A stretch of 36,668 nucleotides of DNA from assembly GCA_016285355.1 (NCBI GenBank), contig JAEEQP010000039.1, forward strand, positions 1-36,668, read 5' to 3'. The position numbers were made by a program, and so were the translations under genes. Position 1 is the first letter of the stretch. Every line of letters begins with the position of its first letter. Shown here piece after piece: positions 15,694 to 23,132 of this stretch. This DNA is from Bacteroidales bacterium (lineage in GTDB: Bacteria > Bacteroidota > Bacteroidia > Bacteroidales > F082). A model generated the notes under the pieces. It did no database searches. It was not told the origin of the DNA and worked only from the letters and a program-made list of their open reading frames with translations.

Positions 15694-16263
15694 TCACAAA
15701 GCGTCAATCACCGTGCAGAGGTTCTCGAAGATTTGCGGGATTTCGCCCACGCCATTCACCGCATGCAGGTTGTTCTTGTCCTCGTAGAAGTCGAGCACAG
15801 GGCGTGTCTTGGCCTCATATTCCACAAAGCGGTGCTTGATGGAGTCGAGGTTGTCGTCGGCGCGACCACTGGTCTTGCCGCGCTCCAACATGCGTTCGAT
15901 GAGCAGTTCCTCGGGCACTTCAAGGCTCAACACGCCTGTCAGCGACATGCCGAATTTCTCCATCATCTCGTCGAGGATTTCGGCTTGACGCACCGTGCGC
16001 GGATAGCCATCGAAGAGGAAGCCTGCCGAGTCCATGTTCTCGGAGAGTTTCTTTTCGATGATCTTGGCCACGATTTCGTCGGAGACGAGGTTGCCTTGGC
16101 TGATGATTTCCTTGACCTGCAAACCTAATTCACTCTCGGCGGCGATTTCCTCGCGCAGGATTTCACCGGTGGAGATATAGGTCAGGTTGTATTTCTCGCG
16201 CAGGAACTGTGACTGTGTTCCTTTGCCTGCCCCGGGAGGGCCGAATAGGATGATGTTTAGCAT
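15694..16263 (-). CDS. adk: Adenylate kinase
   Basis: A 189-residue protein of the short adenylate kinase type, converting ATP and AMP to two ADP in the cytoplasm. It shows the P-loop FGPPGAGKGTQ (residues 7-17), the AMP-binding STGEILREE (about 31-39), FLFDGYPRTVRQAE (about 80-93), and the short-lid arginines ERGKTSGRADDN (about 126-137). There is no zinc-finger lid. It lies downstream of hpt on the same strand, as in many Bacteroidetes where hpt-adk is followed by obg; here the next gene is a convergent acyltransferase instead. Length is normal and all key residues appear present. Confidence 0.97.
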   Translation of the reverse strand: MLNIILFGPPGAGKGTQSQFLREKYNLTYISTGEILREEIAAESELGLQVKEIISQGNLVSDEIVAKIIEKKLSENMDSAGFLFDGYPRTVRQAEILDEMMEKFGMSLTGVLSLEVPEELLIERMLERGKTSGRADDNLDSIKHRFVEYEAKTRPVLDFYEDKNNLHAVNGVGEIPQIFENLCTVIDAL

Positions 16264-16276
16264 AGTGGTATTATTT

Positions 16277-16380
16277 AATTATGAATGCTGAATTATGAAT
16301 GCTGAATTATGAATGCTGAATGTCGCAATGCGATGCAGGGCTTTGCCCCTCATTCAGCATTCATCATTCTGAATTCAGCA
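16277..16380. repeat. Three perfect 14-bp tandem repeats followed by inverted copies
   Basis: AATTATGAATGCTG occurs three times without a break (16277-16290, 16291-16304, 16305-16318). Inverted partial copies (CAGCATTCAT at 16355-16364 and GAATTCAGCA at 16371-16380) follow after a GC-richer loop, so the whole can fold into a long hairpin between adk and hpt. Confidence 0.85.
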
Positions 16381-16383
16381 TTT

Positions 16384-16920
16384 TTATTCGATGATTTTGT
16401 AAATGTCCGGTAAATTTCTCCCCTGTTGGTCATAGTCAAGCCCATACCCCACGATGAACTCGTTGCCGATGTCCATGCCTTTGTAGTCGATGGGGTAGGT
16501 GTATTGGAAGTTGTCGGGCTTGAAGAACAGCGTGGCGATGCGCACGTCGGCGGCCTTCAAGTCACGGAGTTTTTGTGTAGTGTAGCGCAAAGTGTGGCCT
16601 GTGTCGACGATGTCCTCCACGATGACCACATGGCGACCGTTCAAAGGATGGTCCAGACCGATGAGCTCGCGGACGACGTTGGTGGTCTCTGTGCCAGCGT
16701 ATGACGACAGCTTGACAAAACTGATTTCGCATGGAATCGTCAGCCGCTTGAACAATTCAGAGGCGAACATGAAGGCGCCGTTGAGCACCACGAGAAACAG
16801 CGGATTCAAGTCTTCCAAGTCGCGGTTGATTTGGTCGGCCACGGTTTGGATGCTGGCCTCGATTTTCTCTTGGGGGATATACAGCCCAAATTCCTTGTCT
16901 AAAACTTTTACTGTTTTCAT
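16384..16920 (-). CDS. hpt: Hypoxanthine phosphoribosyltransferase
   Basis: This 178-residue purine-salvage enzyme transfers phosphoribose from PRPP to hypoxanthine (and usually guanine). I chose the ATG at 16920 (MKTVKVLDKEFGLYIPQEKI); the longer frame to 16974 would cover the promoter at 16964-16993. Recognised motifs are FLVVLNGAFMFASELFKRL (about residues 40-58), an SYAGTETTN flexible-loop segment (about 72-80), and the PRPP loop VVIVEDIVDTGHTL (about 98-111). FFKPDN and the IGNEFIVGYGLDYDQ nucleobase-binding region (about 152-166) follow. Its neighbour adk belongs to the same purine nucleotide economy. Confidence 0.96.
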   Translation of the reverse strand: MKTVKVLDKEFGLYIPQEKIEASIQTVADQINRDLEDLNPLFLVVLNGAFMFASELFKRLTIPCEISFVKLSSYAGTETTNVVRELIGLDHPLNGRHVVIVEDIVDTGHTLRYTTQKLRDLKAADVRIATLFFKPDNFQYTYPIDYKGMDIGNEFIVGYGLDYDQQGRNLPDIYKIIE

Positions 16921-16963
16921 TTTCAAAGGATTGATGTGTTCTTGCCCTATGGTTAAGGCGACA

Positions 16964-16993
16964 CAAATATACAAAATGCTTCGTTTGGGTCAA
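16964..16993 (-). promoter_or_regulatory. Promoter of hpt
   Basis: Minus-strand TATATTTG (16964-16971) with TTG at 16991-16993, exactly 19 bases apart, the standard spacing. It gives a leader of about 37 bases and decides the hpt start at 16920. Confidence 0.65.
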
Positions 16994-17011
16994 GCGCATT
17001 GGGAAAAAAAC

Positions 17012-17019
17012 TACTTTTG
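17012..17019 (+). promoter_or_regulatory. Possible -7 box of purE
   Basis: TACTTTTG on the plus strand. The nearest upstream TTTG (16984-16987) is 24 bases away, longer than usual. If used, repeat D2 lies inside the purE leader. Confidence 0.35.
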
Positions 17020-17032
17020 CGGGAGTAATTCA

Positions 17033-17170
17033 TCACAAAACTTTCAAAACAATGCAAAACTTCAATAATGAAAGGATGCGGCTCGGCAACCGCCTCGCCA
17101 CCGGAAAGGAGCCGATTGGCGACTTTCCCAAGCAACAAAAAAGGTTTTGCAAGTTTTGACGGTTTTGTGA
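17033..17170. repeat. Structured repeat element, copy D2
   Basis: 138 bp with the same plan as D1: inverted ends (TCACAAAACTTTCAAAAC at the left, and the inverse of TCACAAAACCGTCAAAAC at the right) and two internal hairpins (GCGG...CCGC, and GGAAAG...CTTTCC). It lies between the divergent hpt and purE genes, 16 bases before the purE start. Confidence 0.8.
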
Positions 17171-17186
17171 TAAAAAACAGATAGTT

Positions 17187-17693
17187 ATGACTCCAATTGT
17201 AAGCATCATCATGGGAAGCACCTCCGACCTTCCTGTTTTAGAAAAAGCCGCGCAGTTCTTCGACGAGATAGAAATTCCGTTTGAAATGAACGCCCTTAGC
17301 GCGCACCGCACGCCCCAAGAAGTGGAACAATTTGCCCGCGAAGCCCAAGGTCGTGGCATTAAAGTGATTATCGCCGCTGCGGGCATGGCCGCCGCCTTGC
17401 CAGGCGTGATTGCCGCCAACACCACCTTGCCAGTCATTGGCGTGCCGGTGAAAGGTATGCTCGATGGCCTCGACGCGATGTTATCCATTATCCAAATGCC
17501 TCCTGGAATTCCTGTGGCCACGGTGGGTGTGAACGGTGCTTTGAATGCCGCCATCCTTGCCGCTGAGATGCTGGCTTTAGGCGATGCGCAAATGGCCGCC
17601 AAAGTCGCCAATTACAAAGAAAATTTGAAGAACAAAATCACAAAGGCCAACGCAGAACTGAAAGAGGTGAAATACCAATTCAAGACGAATTGA
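17187..17693 (+). CDS. purE: N5-carboxyaminoimidazole ribonucleotide mutase
   Basis: A 168-residue class I PurE, which moves the carboxylate of N5-CAIR to form CAIR in de novo purine synthesis; it acts in the cytoplasm as an octamer in other bacteria. Clear motifs: IIMGSTSDLPVL (residues 7-18), the active-site SAHRTP (about 38-43), AAGMAAALPGVIAA (about 64-77) and the GLDAMLSIIQMPPGIPVATV run (about 93-112). The C-terminal tail after NAAILAAEML is longer and lysine-rich. ATG 17187 is the first in-frame start after the D2 repeat. It is not in a pur operon here, but beside hpt and adk it forms a small purine cluster. Confidence 0.96.
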   Translation: MTPIVSIIMGSTSDLPVLEKAAQFFDEIEIPFEMNALSAHRTPQEVEQFAREAQGRGIKVIIAAAGMAAALPGVIAANTTLPVIGVPVKGMLDGLDAMLSIIQMPPGIPVATVGVNGALNAAILAAEMLALGDAQMAAKVANYKENLKNKITKANAELKEVKYQFKTN

Positions 17694-17709
17694 TTTTGGG
17701 TTGCAAAAA

Positions 17710-17737
17710 GTAGAGACGTTGCGCGCAACGTCTCTAC
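17710..17737. repeat. Perfect 28-bp palindrome
   Basis: Starts GTAGAGACGTTGCG and is its own exact reverse complement over 28 bases. It lies 16 bases after the purE stop and could end transcription, though no T-run follows. A close relative is at 20079-20106. Confidence 0.85.
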
Positions 17738-17795
17738 CAAACCAAACCAACAAAAACCAAATTATTAAAAAAACGCTTAAACGTTGACTCGCTGA

Positions 17796-18001
17796 TCAGC
17801 TGCCATACCGCGCTTTGTTCACGCATTGGCGGTCCTTCCCGATGGCTTTGCGGACAGCCTCTTCATCCATGCAGTCCATGATAGGCTTGTAAAAAAATCA
17901 AATATTTTCGATACACAAAACCATCCGGCAATAAGTATAATCGTTACACACAAAAGAATGAAATCTTTCTTGTCTTTTATTGTTTCTTTTATCTTTGTCA
18001 T
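17796..18001 (-). pseudogene. Small membrane protein, apparently frameshifted in a T7 run
   Basis: From the ATG at 18001 the frame reads MTKIKETIKDKKDFILLCVT, then one transmembrane helix (IILIAGWFCV) and SKIFDFF, which ends at a run of seven T on the minus strand (17892-17898). In the annotated frame the tail is a poor TSLSWTAW stretch stopping at 17819. A shift of one base at the run gives YKPIMDCMDEEAVRKAIG and KDRQCVNKARYGS with a stop at 17796-17798, a far more protein-like charged tail of about 69 residues in all. It may be a broken gene, a sequencing error in the homopolymer, or slippage. No family recognised. Confidence 0.4.
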
Positions 18002-18044
18002 AAATTATTCCTGATTTTAATAGTTATTTCTAACACTGAACTTA

Positions 18045-18105
18045 TTCTTCGTAATCATTACTTTAGAAAGAAATATCCGTCAGAAGTGAGCCATCGGAGC
18101 ATTCA
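18045..18105 (-). pseudogene. Fragment of a paralogue of the 18116-19651 gene
   Basis: About 61 bases here closely match the region near 19459-19519 inside the adjacent T9SS gene, with only a few changes. Translated, it reads ECSDGSLLTDISF, a stop, then SNDYEE, against ECSDGSLLTGISFYSSDYEE in the intact gene. The in-frame stop and short length mark it as debris from a former tandem copy. Confidence 0.7.
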
Positions 18106-18115
18106 AGCCTTTACT

Positions 18116-19651
18116 TTACTCTTTTAATATCTTTTCGCGATAGCTTGCTCCGTCTTTCATGGTGATGCGCAACACGTAGACCCCGGAGGGCATCGCGCTC
18201 ATGTCGATGCTTTCCAGACTGTTTGGCTTGGTGCCGACCAAACGGCCTGCAAGATCATAAAGTTCAACGCTCTCAGGCTTGGAGCCGTCATCGAAGCGGA
18301 GGCTTAGCTGGTCTTTCACGGGGTTGGGGGAGAAGGTGAAGGGTCGTTCTGTCATCGCCGTTTCTGGGGCGACGTCGTAGCCATCGTGGATGATGAACAA
18401 ATGGAGCTCGTTGCCGCTGTATCCATAAGTGGTGGCAAAAGCTATGGCCACATCGCCGTTCTGCAGCACTTTTACGCACTTGCCGTAGGCGAAGTTGTAT
18501 TGTCCTCCGGGTAAAACGATGTTCCATAGGATATTCAAGTCGTTGTCCAAACATGCCAGCCCGACCGCTTGGCTGTAACTATATGGCATAGTGTTATATG
18601 CATGGAATATGGTGTTGTCGTCGGTCACTACGGTCTCGATGGGATTTCCATACCCAATAGGTGAAGAAGACTCCAATCTGGCTGTGGCCAAAATATTGTG
18701 GTCCATGTCGTACTTGACCAACGAGGTCTCAAATCGGTTGTCGGGATAGTGGATTTGTGCGGCCATGAGGTAGGTTTCTTTGAAGGTGCTCTTTTCGAAA
18801 AGGATGAGGTGTTCGTCTCCGACCCAATCATAATAAGTGTCTTCCGCCACATAATCGTACACGATGGTGTTGGTTAGATTGAGGTCTTCGTCAAAGAAGT
18901 AGATGTAAAGAGGCCAGGGATGGCTGTCATTGGTTCCGATGTAACCGCCCAATTTGTAGTAACATAAAGGTGCTTCGTCGAAGACCCTGAAACTCTGATC
19001 CCAATAGGCCAAAGCAGTATCGGATGGATGCATGTTTGACCAGTTGGAAGGGAGCAACTCGTCGGTTTCATTTTCGGTGATGATGGTGCCGTCGAGGCCG
19101 ATGCGCACGAGGTGGAACATGCCTCCGTTTGCCCAATAGTCAATGATTTCGAAGTCTGTCCAATAAGTAAGGATGAAATTGTCATGAGGGTCAAGGATGG
19201 CGTCTTCTAATGCCCATGGATTTGAATCGTAGTCTACACCGACCATGATAGGCACCAAAATCTCGTTGGTCACATTGAGGTCAGCATCAATAAAGGTCAT
19301 TCTGAAGCTGAGTGTGCTGTCGACTTCATCCCAAAGGTAACTCGGGACGACAAAGCTATCGGTCTCCCCGTTAATGCCCCAGAGGTTCCATCCGTAATCG
19401 AATTGTACCGAGTCTATCAGTTGGCCTTCTGTCGTGGTTTTGCAGATTAGAAATCCATGTTCTTCGTAATCGCTACTATAGAAAGAAATACCCGTCAGAA
19501 GGGAACCATCGGAGCATTCGATGATGTCGGTATCCGAAAACAGTTTTCCGTTTTGAAGCGTGAACTCGCTGACGATTTCCTGTCCGTAACTCGTGATGTA
19601 GGCGGCCATCAGCAGGCCGGAAATAATAATGGTGTAAAGTTTTGTCTTCAT
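18116..19651 (-). CDS. Secreted propeller-like protein with T9SS type A sorting domain
   Basis: A 511-residue protein with signal peptide (IIISGLLMAAYITSYGQ/E). The body (about residues 25-435) is rich in short beta units with conserved ends such as GSLLTGISF, LVRIGLDGTII and LACLDNDLNILW, similar in style to the protein at 2989-4533. The last ~75 residues are a T9SS type A sorting domain: FSPNPVKDQLSL, ESVELYDLAGRLVG, PSGVYVLRI and a final REKILKE. Neither a catalytic nor a binding site is recognised. It has its own well-formed promoter (19878-19907) and an unusually long leader of about 220 bases holding an inverted repeat. A broken piece of a paralogue lies just downstream. Confidence 0.85.
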   Translation of the reverse strand: MKTKLYTIIISGLLMAAYITSYGQEIVSEFTLQNGKLFSDTDIIECSDGSLLTGISFYSSDYEEHGFLICKTTTEGQLIDSVQFDYGWNLWGINGETDSFVVPSYLWDEVDSTLSFRMTFIDADLNVTNEILVPIMVGVDYDSNPWALEDAILDPHDNFILTYWTDFEIIDYWANGGMFHLVRIGLDGTIITENETDELLPSNWSNMHPSDTALAYWDQSFRVFDEAPLCYYKLGGYIGTNDSHPWPLYIYFFDEDLNLTNTIVYDYVAEDTYYDWVGDEHLILFEKSTFKETYLMAAQIHYPDNRFETSLVKYDMDHNILATARLESSSPIGYGNPIETVVTDDNTIFHAYNTMPYSYSQAVGLACLDNDLNILWNIVLPGGQYNFAYGKCVKVLQNGDVAIAFATTYGYSGNELHLFIIHDGYDVAPETAMTERPFTFSPNPVKDQLSLRFDDGSKPESVELYDLAGRLVGTKPNSLESIDMSAMPSGVYVLRITMKDGASYREKILKE

Positions 19652-19697
19652 AGCTTTTGTTATTTAAGGGTTTGTAATTTCGTCTTCGTCTTCTTCA

Positions 19698-19727
19698 TAT
19701 TGGGGCGGCTCTCACACCGCCCCAATA
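19698..19727. repeat. Inverted repeat in the leader of the 18116-19651 gene
   Basis: Two 11-base arms (TATTGGGGCGG and CCGCCCCAATA) around an 8-base loop. Since the promoter is at 19878-19907, this hairpin would form in the mRNA leader about 50 bases before the start codon. Confidence 0.75.
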
Positions 19728-19877
19728 AGAACAAACTAAAATCAAATCATTATGAGAAAAAGCACTTACTGTCAAAAATGTTTCATGTTGTCATTTTATT
19801 GGCCTAAACCCCGATTTTATTATTTGTTTTAATTGAAAATATTCCGTTTTAGTCTGTATTTTTGATGTTTCACAATG

Positions 19878-19907
19878 CAAATATACAACGTGGAAAAATT
19901 TTGTCAA
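19878..19907 (-). promoter_or_regulatory. Promoter of the 18116-19651 gene
   Basis: Minus-strand TATATTTG (19878-19885) with TTG at 19905-19907, spaced by 19. The flanks resemble the promoter at 23031-23060 (TTTTGTCAAG on the plus strand in both, then an AT-rich run with TATTTTTC or TTATTTTTC). Confidence 0.65.
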
Positions 19908-20078
19908 GCTATTTTTTCAATTATTTTTCATCATGCGGTCTAAGCCATTGTGTGCCAAAAAGAAAGAATTTGCACATTCTTGAAACGAAATCCATTTTAT
20001 CTTATTTTATTCCGTTTTAATTGATAATTTTCCTATTTAAACGGAATAATTCCAAAATCGGTATATGGGGACAAAACA

Positions 20079-20106
20079 GTAAAGACGGTGCATGCACCGT
20101 CTCTAC
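20079..20106. repeat. 28-bp palindrome, second member of family
   Basis: Runs GTAAAGACGGTGCA then its inverse, with one mismatched pair. It shares the outer GTAGAGACG/CGTCTCTAC frame and centre layout with 17710-17737, while the inner bases differ in a paired way. Confidence 0.8.
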
Positions 20107-20172
20107 AAACCAATCAAATCAAATCATTAAATATATGAAGAATTACAGTCTTTTCGTTTGATAGGTACTGTT

Positions 20173-21510
20173 TTAATAAACCACCACTTTCCTCGTCGCA
20201 GAAACGTTGCCATCGGTCACCTGCAAGAGATATAGGCCTTCAGGCAGCGTGATGATTCGCTGTTTCTCAATCGTGGTTTCCATGACCTTCTGGCCGAGCA
20301 GATTGGTGACAGTCAGCAGGCCATTGCCTTCCACGGTGAAACTGCTCTTGGCGGGGTTGGGATAGACATTCATCGTCGCGGCCATCGTTTCGGGAATGGA
20401 CAAATGGAAGCTCTCAAGGAGGGGATAGCCGTCGTTGACATTGCTTTGGTCATAGCCCCAGACATCCGTATCTTTGTTCAGAACGGCAACGAAGGCCTCG
20501 TCGCGCATCTCAACGTCGCTCATGGCTTCCCCGATACCTTCACTGCCACAAGTATTGAGGTAGTAAATGTTGTCCGCTGTGCCGATGAAGTTACTGGAAC
20601 CGATGGCTCCGCCGGCCTCACCCTCGCTATTGGCAATGTCGCCCGCGTTGTAACAGTTTTTCACCGTTCCCTTGATGACAAAGCCGCCAATGCCACCTGT
20701 ATTTTGCGCGTTTCCACCGACTTGCCCTAGATTGTAGCAATTCTCGATGGTCACATCCCTTGTGGTGGATCCGATGATGCCTCCGCAGCCGCCACTATAA
20801 GCAACCACCTTGCCTGTGTTGAAACACTCGGTGATTTCTTTGGTCAACATGCCTGCAATGCCACCTGCTGACAGGTTGCCTTTGAGATAGCCTGTGTTAT
20901 AGCATTGGATTACCTTGCCTGAACCATGACCCAAAATGCCGCCAACGTAATCACCAGAGATGTCGACACCATTCGTGCAGTTTGAAATCAAAGTGTTGTA
21001 TTTGCATTGTCCGACGATGCCACCGCCATATACAACGTTCTGGATATAGCCGCTTTCAACGCTGACGTTTTTGATTTCGCATGGCTCTTCTGCTGAACCA
21101 AACAACCCTCCGAAGGAACTGTCTTTAATGTACAGATTATAGATTTTATGGTTACCGCCATCGAAATGACCCCTGAAACTGTTGTTGGGAACACTATAAT
21201 CGATTACCCTTTCGCAACCGTCTTCGTAGAAATAGTTGTTGCCCAACCCAATGGGTACCCAAAGCTGGTCTTCGCTACCGTTCAAGTCGATATCGGTGGT
21301 CAGTTCGAAGTACAGGTCTTTCGTCTCGAACCCCGTGTTGACCATATAGGAAAGGAAGGCCAAGTTTTCGGCAGACTCAATCAGATAAGGGCTGCTTTCG
21401 GTGCCTTCACCCCGGGTCCATAGTTTTCTGCTGCCGTTCCAAACGCTGGTTTGGGCTTCAGCCATGAAGCACGTCATAGCGAGCATCATTATGATGTATA
21501 ACTTTTTCAT
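20173..21510 (-). CDS. GLUG-motif beta-helix protein with T9SS type A sorting domain
   Basis: The ATG at 21510 gives a good signal peptide (LYIIMMLAMTCFMAEAQ/T) and 445 residues; the longer frame to 21537 adds a poor leader. After an opening NLAFLSYMVNTG-type segment and FRGHFDGGNHKIYNLYI, the body has at least six GLUG-type units: GLFGSAEEPCEIKNVSV, GGIVGQ...NCTNG, GGILGH...CYNTG, GGIAGM...CFNTG, GGIIGS...NCYNLG, GGIGGF...NCYNAG (about residues 140-300). Such units stack as a right-handed beta-helix and are typical of adhesin-like surface proteins. The C-terminal ~70 residues are the T9SS sorting domain (VYPNPAKSSFTV, PEGLYLLQV). It starts close behind the 21543-22955 gene, which probably shares its promoter. 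Confidence 0.88.
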   Translation of the reverse strand: MKKLYIIMMLAMTCFMAEAQTSVWNGSRKLWTRGEGTESSPYLIESAENLAFLSYMVNTGFETKDLYFELTTDIDLNGSEDQLWVPIGLGNNYFYEDGCERVIDYSVPNNSFRGHFDGGNHKIYNLYIKDSSFGGLFGSAEEPCEIKNVSVESGYIQNVVYGGGIVGQCKYNTLISNCTNGVDISGDYVGGILGHGSGKVIQCYNTGYLKGNLSAGGIAGMLTKEITECFNTGKVVAYSGGCGGIIGSTTRDVTIENCYNLGQVGGNAQNTGGIGGFVIKGTVKNCYNAGDIANSEGEAGGAIGSSNFIGTADNIYYLNTCGSEGIGEAMSDVEMRDEAFVAVLNKDTDVWGYDQSNVNDGYPLLESFHLSIPETMAATMNVYPNPAKSSFTVEGNGLLTVTNLLGQKVMETTIEKQRIITLPEGLYLLQVTDGNVSATRKVVVY

Positions 21511-21542
21511 ATTGTTTGTTTTCAAAAGGTTAGACAATAGTG

Positions 21543-22955
21543 TTATTTTGAAAGGCCGTTGTTGAACAGCGTTTGGATATGGTCGATGAATTCGCTTTTA
21601 CGTTCCATGGCCGACAGGCTCTCGTTTTTCCAGATGGTAATCATCGCATAGTCCACTTCCTGCGTGGTGCTTGCCGAGAAACTAAACGGTCCTATCATGG
21701 CCAAACCTCTTCTGTCATTAGGGGCGTTACCACACTGCTCTTCTGTCCAATATACGCCGTTGGTACCGTAGCCTTCAGGCTGGATACCGTTAGTACCTAT
21801 GTTGTCAGGGTCGCTGTCGCCAGGGAACATATATTTGCAGGGAAGGTCGAGTGTGCCGGTGCTGTAACCATCGCCGCCGTAAAGTATGGGCTGTCCGTTC
21901 TTCCATAGGCCTTGCATGTAATTATAGTAATCTTCCGGTTCGTTTGGGTCACCATTTATACCACTGTAATTGTTGTGGTACATGAATCCTGTCATGCCTA
22001 AGCGCTCATTGGCATCTGTATAAGGTCCAGCCAATACGGTAAGCACCTGGACAGGCGGGTTGTCGCCGTAGGCGTTTGGCTCGTTATAGCCGTCTAATGG
22101 AAAACCATTATAGCCAAAGCAGGAATTGCGTTGCACATCGCAACCGACATAATCGTCCCAGCCATAGCCGATATCCCAATCCGTCCAGAGGCCGAGATAC
22201 ACATCATGATAATTGCTGTTTGACCTGTTGTAAAACTTGTAATTGACAAACACCGTGTTGTTCAGGGCTTCATCGTCGGGAGCATCATAGGCATACACCA
22301 TGGCATGAACCTCAAGGCCAATCTTTTTGCCGTATGATTCTCCATGTTCCATAAAACTGTCGTTGAAGATGAAGAACAGGCACTGGTCGCCTTTGATGTC
22401 GGGGTAGTCGCCTGCCTCAGGGTTGTAGTGTCCGTTACCGTCTACATCGATGAAAGGAGCGAGGTTTTGTGCATAGTCACCTTCGCCGTTGGCGGGCCAA
22501 GTGAGAATGTCTTCGGGTGCTTCATAGTTCGTCTCGCCATGATGGGCAATGAAATGGTCAATCTCTTCGCGAGTGAGGTTCCAAATGTGATGATACTTTA
22601 GGGTTGTCATCAGGTCGACGGTGGCATCGGTTGTCTTGAGTGGTCCCGACCAATAGTCTTTCCCTACTTGGCCGAAACGGTAAGCTGCCAAATGGAGGTT
22701 ATCGTCGGCATCGAGGCCGCCAAACCACAGTGAGTGCTGGAAAATGGTCTGCTTGCCACTGCCTGCAGGCACTTCCCAAGTCGGGCATGGATAGACTCCC
22801 AACTCATTCTCCTGTTGTGAAATCATGTAGGAACCGTCACCGAGGATGGTTGCATTGACATTGTTGGTCGCGCAGTGCGAGATGGGTGGCAGCTGAGCTA
22901 TGGATGCAAAGGCGAAGCTGCTGAATAGAATAATGAGTAGAATTCCTTTTTTCAT
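21543..22955 (-). CDS. Large secreted protein, family not recognised, without sorting domain
   Basis: The ATG at 22955 gives 470 residues with signal peptide GILLIILFSSFAFASIAQ/L. Proteins of this style (LWFGGLDADDNLHLAAYRFG around residue 80, then DYWSGPL) are common exported proteins of unknown role in Bacteroidetes. A calcium-loop-like sequence DVDGNGHYNPEAGDYPDIKG lies near residue 175. The C-terminus (ERKSEFIDHIQTLFNNGLSK) stops where I would expect a T9SS sorting domain to begin in relatives, so it may have lost that domain or be exported differently. Only 32 bases separate it from the start of the GLUG protein downstream, which does carry a sorting domain. Promoter at 23031-23060. Confidence 0.7.
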   Translation of the reverse strand: MKKGILLIILFSSFAFASIAQLPPISHCATNNVNATILGDGSYMISQQENELGVYPCPTWEVPAGSGKQTIFQHSLWFGGLDADDNLHLAAYRFGQVGKDYWSGPLKTTDATVDLMTTLKYHHIWNLTREEIDHFIAHHGETNYEAPEDILTWPANGEGDYAQNLAPFIDVDGNGHYNPEAGDYPDIKGDQCLFFIFNDSFMEHGESYGKKIGLEVHAMVYAYDAPDDEALNNTVFVNYKFYNRSNSNYHDVYLGLWTDWDIGYGWDDYVGCDVQRNSCFGYNGFPLDGYNEPNAYGDNPPVQVLTVLAGPYTDANERLGMTGFMYHNNYSGINGDPNEPEDYYNYMQGLWKNGQPILYGGDGYSTGTLDLPCKYMFPGDSDPDNIGTNGIQPEGYGTNGVYWTEEQCGNAPNDRRGLAMIGPFSFSASTTQEVDYAMITIWKNESLSAMERKSEFIDHIQTLFNNGLSK

Positions 22956-23030
22956 AGCGTTTTTTATTAAAGGTTGAAATTTCAAATCGAATTTTTCCGT
23001 TTCAGTATTTTAATATGACATTTCATAGTG

Positions 23031-23060
23031 CAAAATTACATACTGTAATAGTTTTGTCAA
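23031..23060 (-). promoter_or_regulatory. Promoter of the 22955-to-20173 gene pair
   Basis: Minus-strand TAATTTTG (23031-23038) with TTG at 23058-23060, spaced by 19. The leader is about 70 bases. Resembles the promoter at 19878-19907 beyond the core boxes. Confidence 0.65.
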
Positions 23061-23132
23061 GGAAAAATTTTGACTATTTTTCAATATGTAGTTTAAATCG
23101 TTATTTTTCAATATGAAAAAATCAGGTAAGCC

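Larger units (their letters stand above)
19730..20172. other. Gene-free stretch with promoter, palindrome and vestigial starts
   Basis: No supportable gene. It holds the promoter at 19878-19907, the palindrome at 20079-20106, and two very short plus-strand starts of similar sequence following the two palindromes (CAAATCATTATGAGAAAAAG near 19743 and CAAATCATTAAATATATGAAG near 20117), each with a stop within 30 codons. They look like remains of gene beginnings. Confidence 0.45.

Noticed and set aside
16277..16380. Possible CRISPR array
   Set aside because: The 14-base units are contiguous, with no spacers, and no cas gene is near.
17030..17186. Purine riboswitch upstream of purE
   Set aside because: The structured sequence is the D2 repeat, which also occurs at 15549-15684 between convergent genes, so it is not a purE-specific sensor; no known purine-aptamer core was recognised.
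17710..17737. Rho-independent terminator of purE
   Set aside because: The palindrome has no T-run after it and has a relative at 20079-20106 away from any gene end, so a dispersed repeat is the better call; a role in termination is not excluded.
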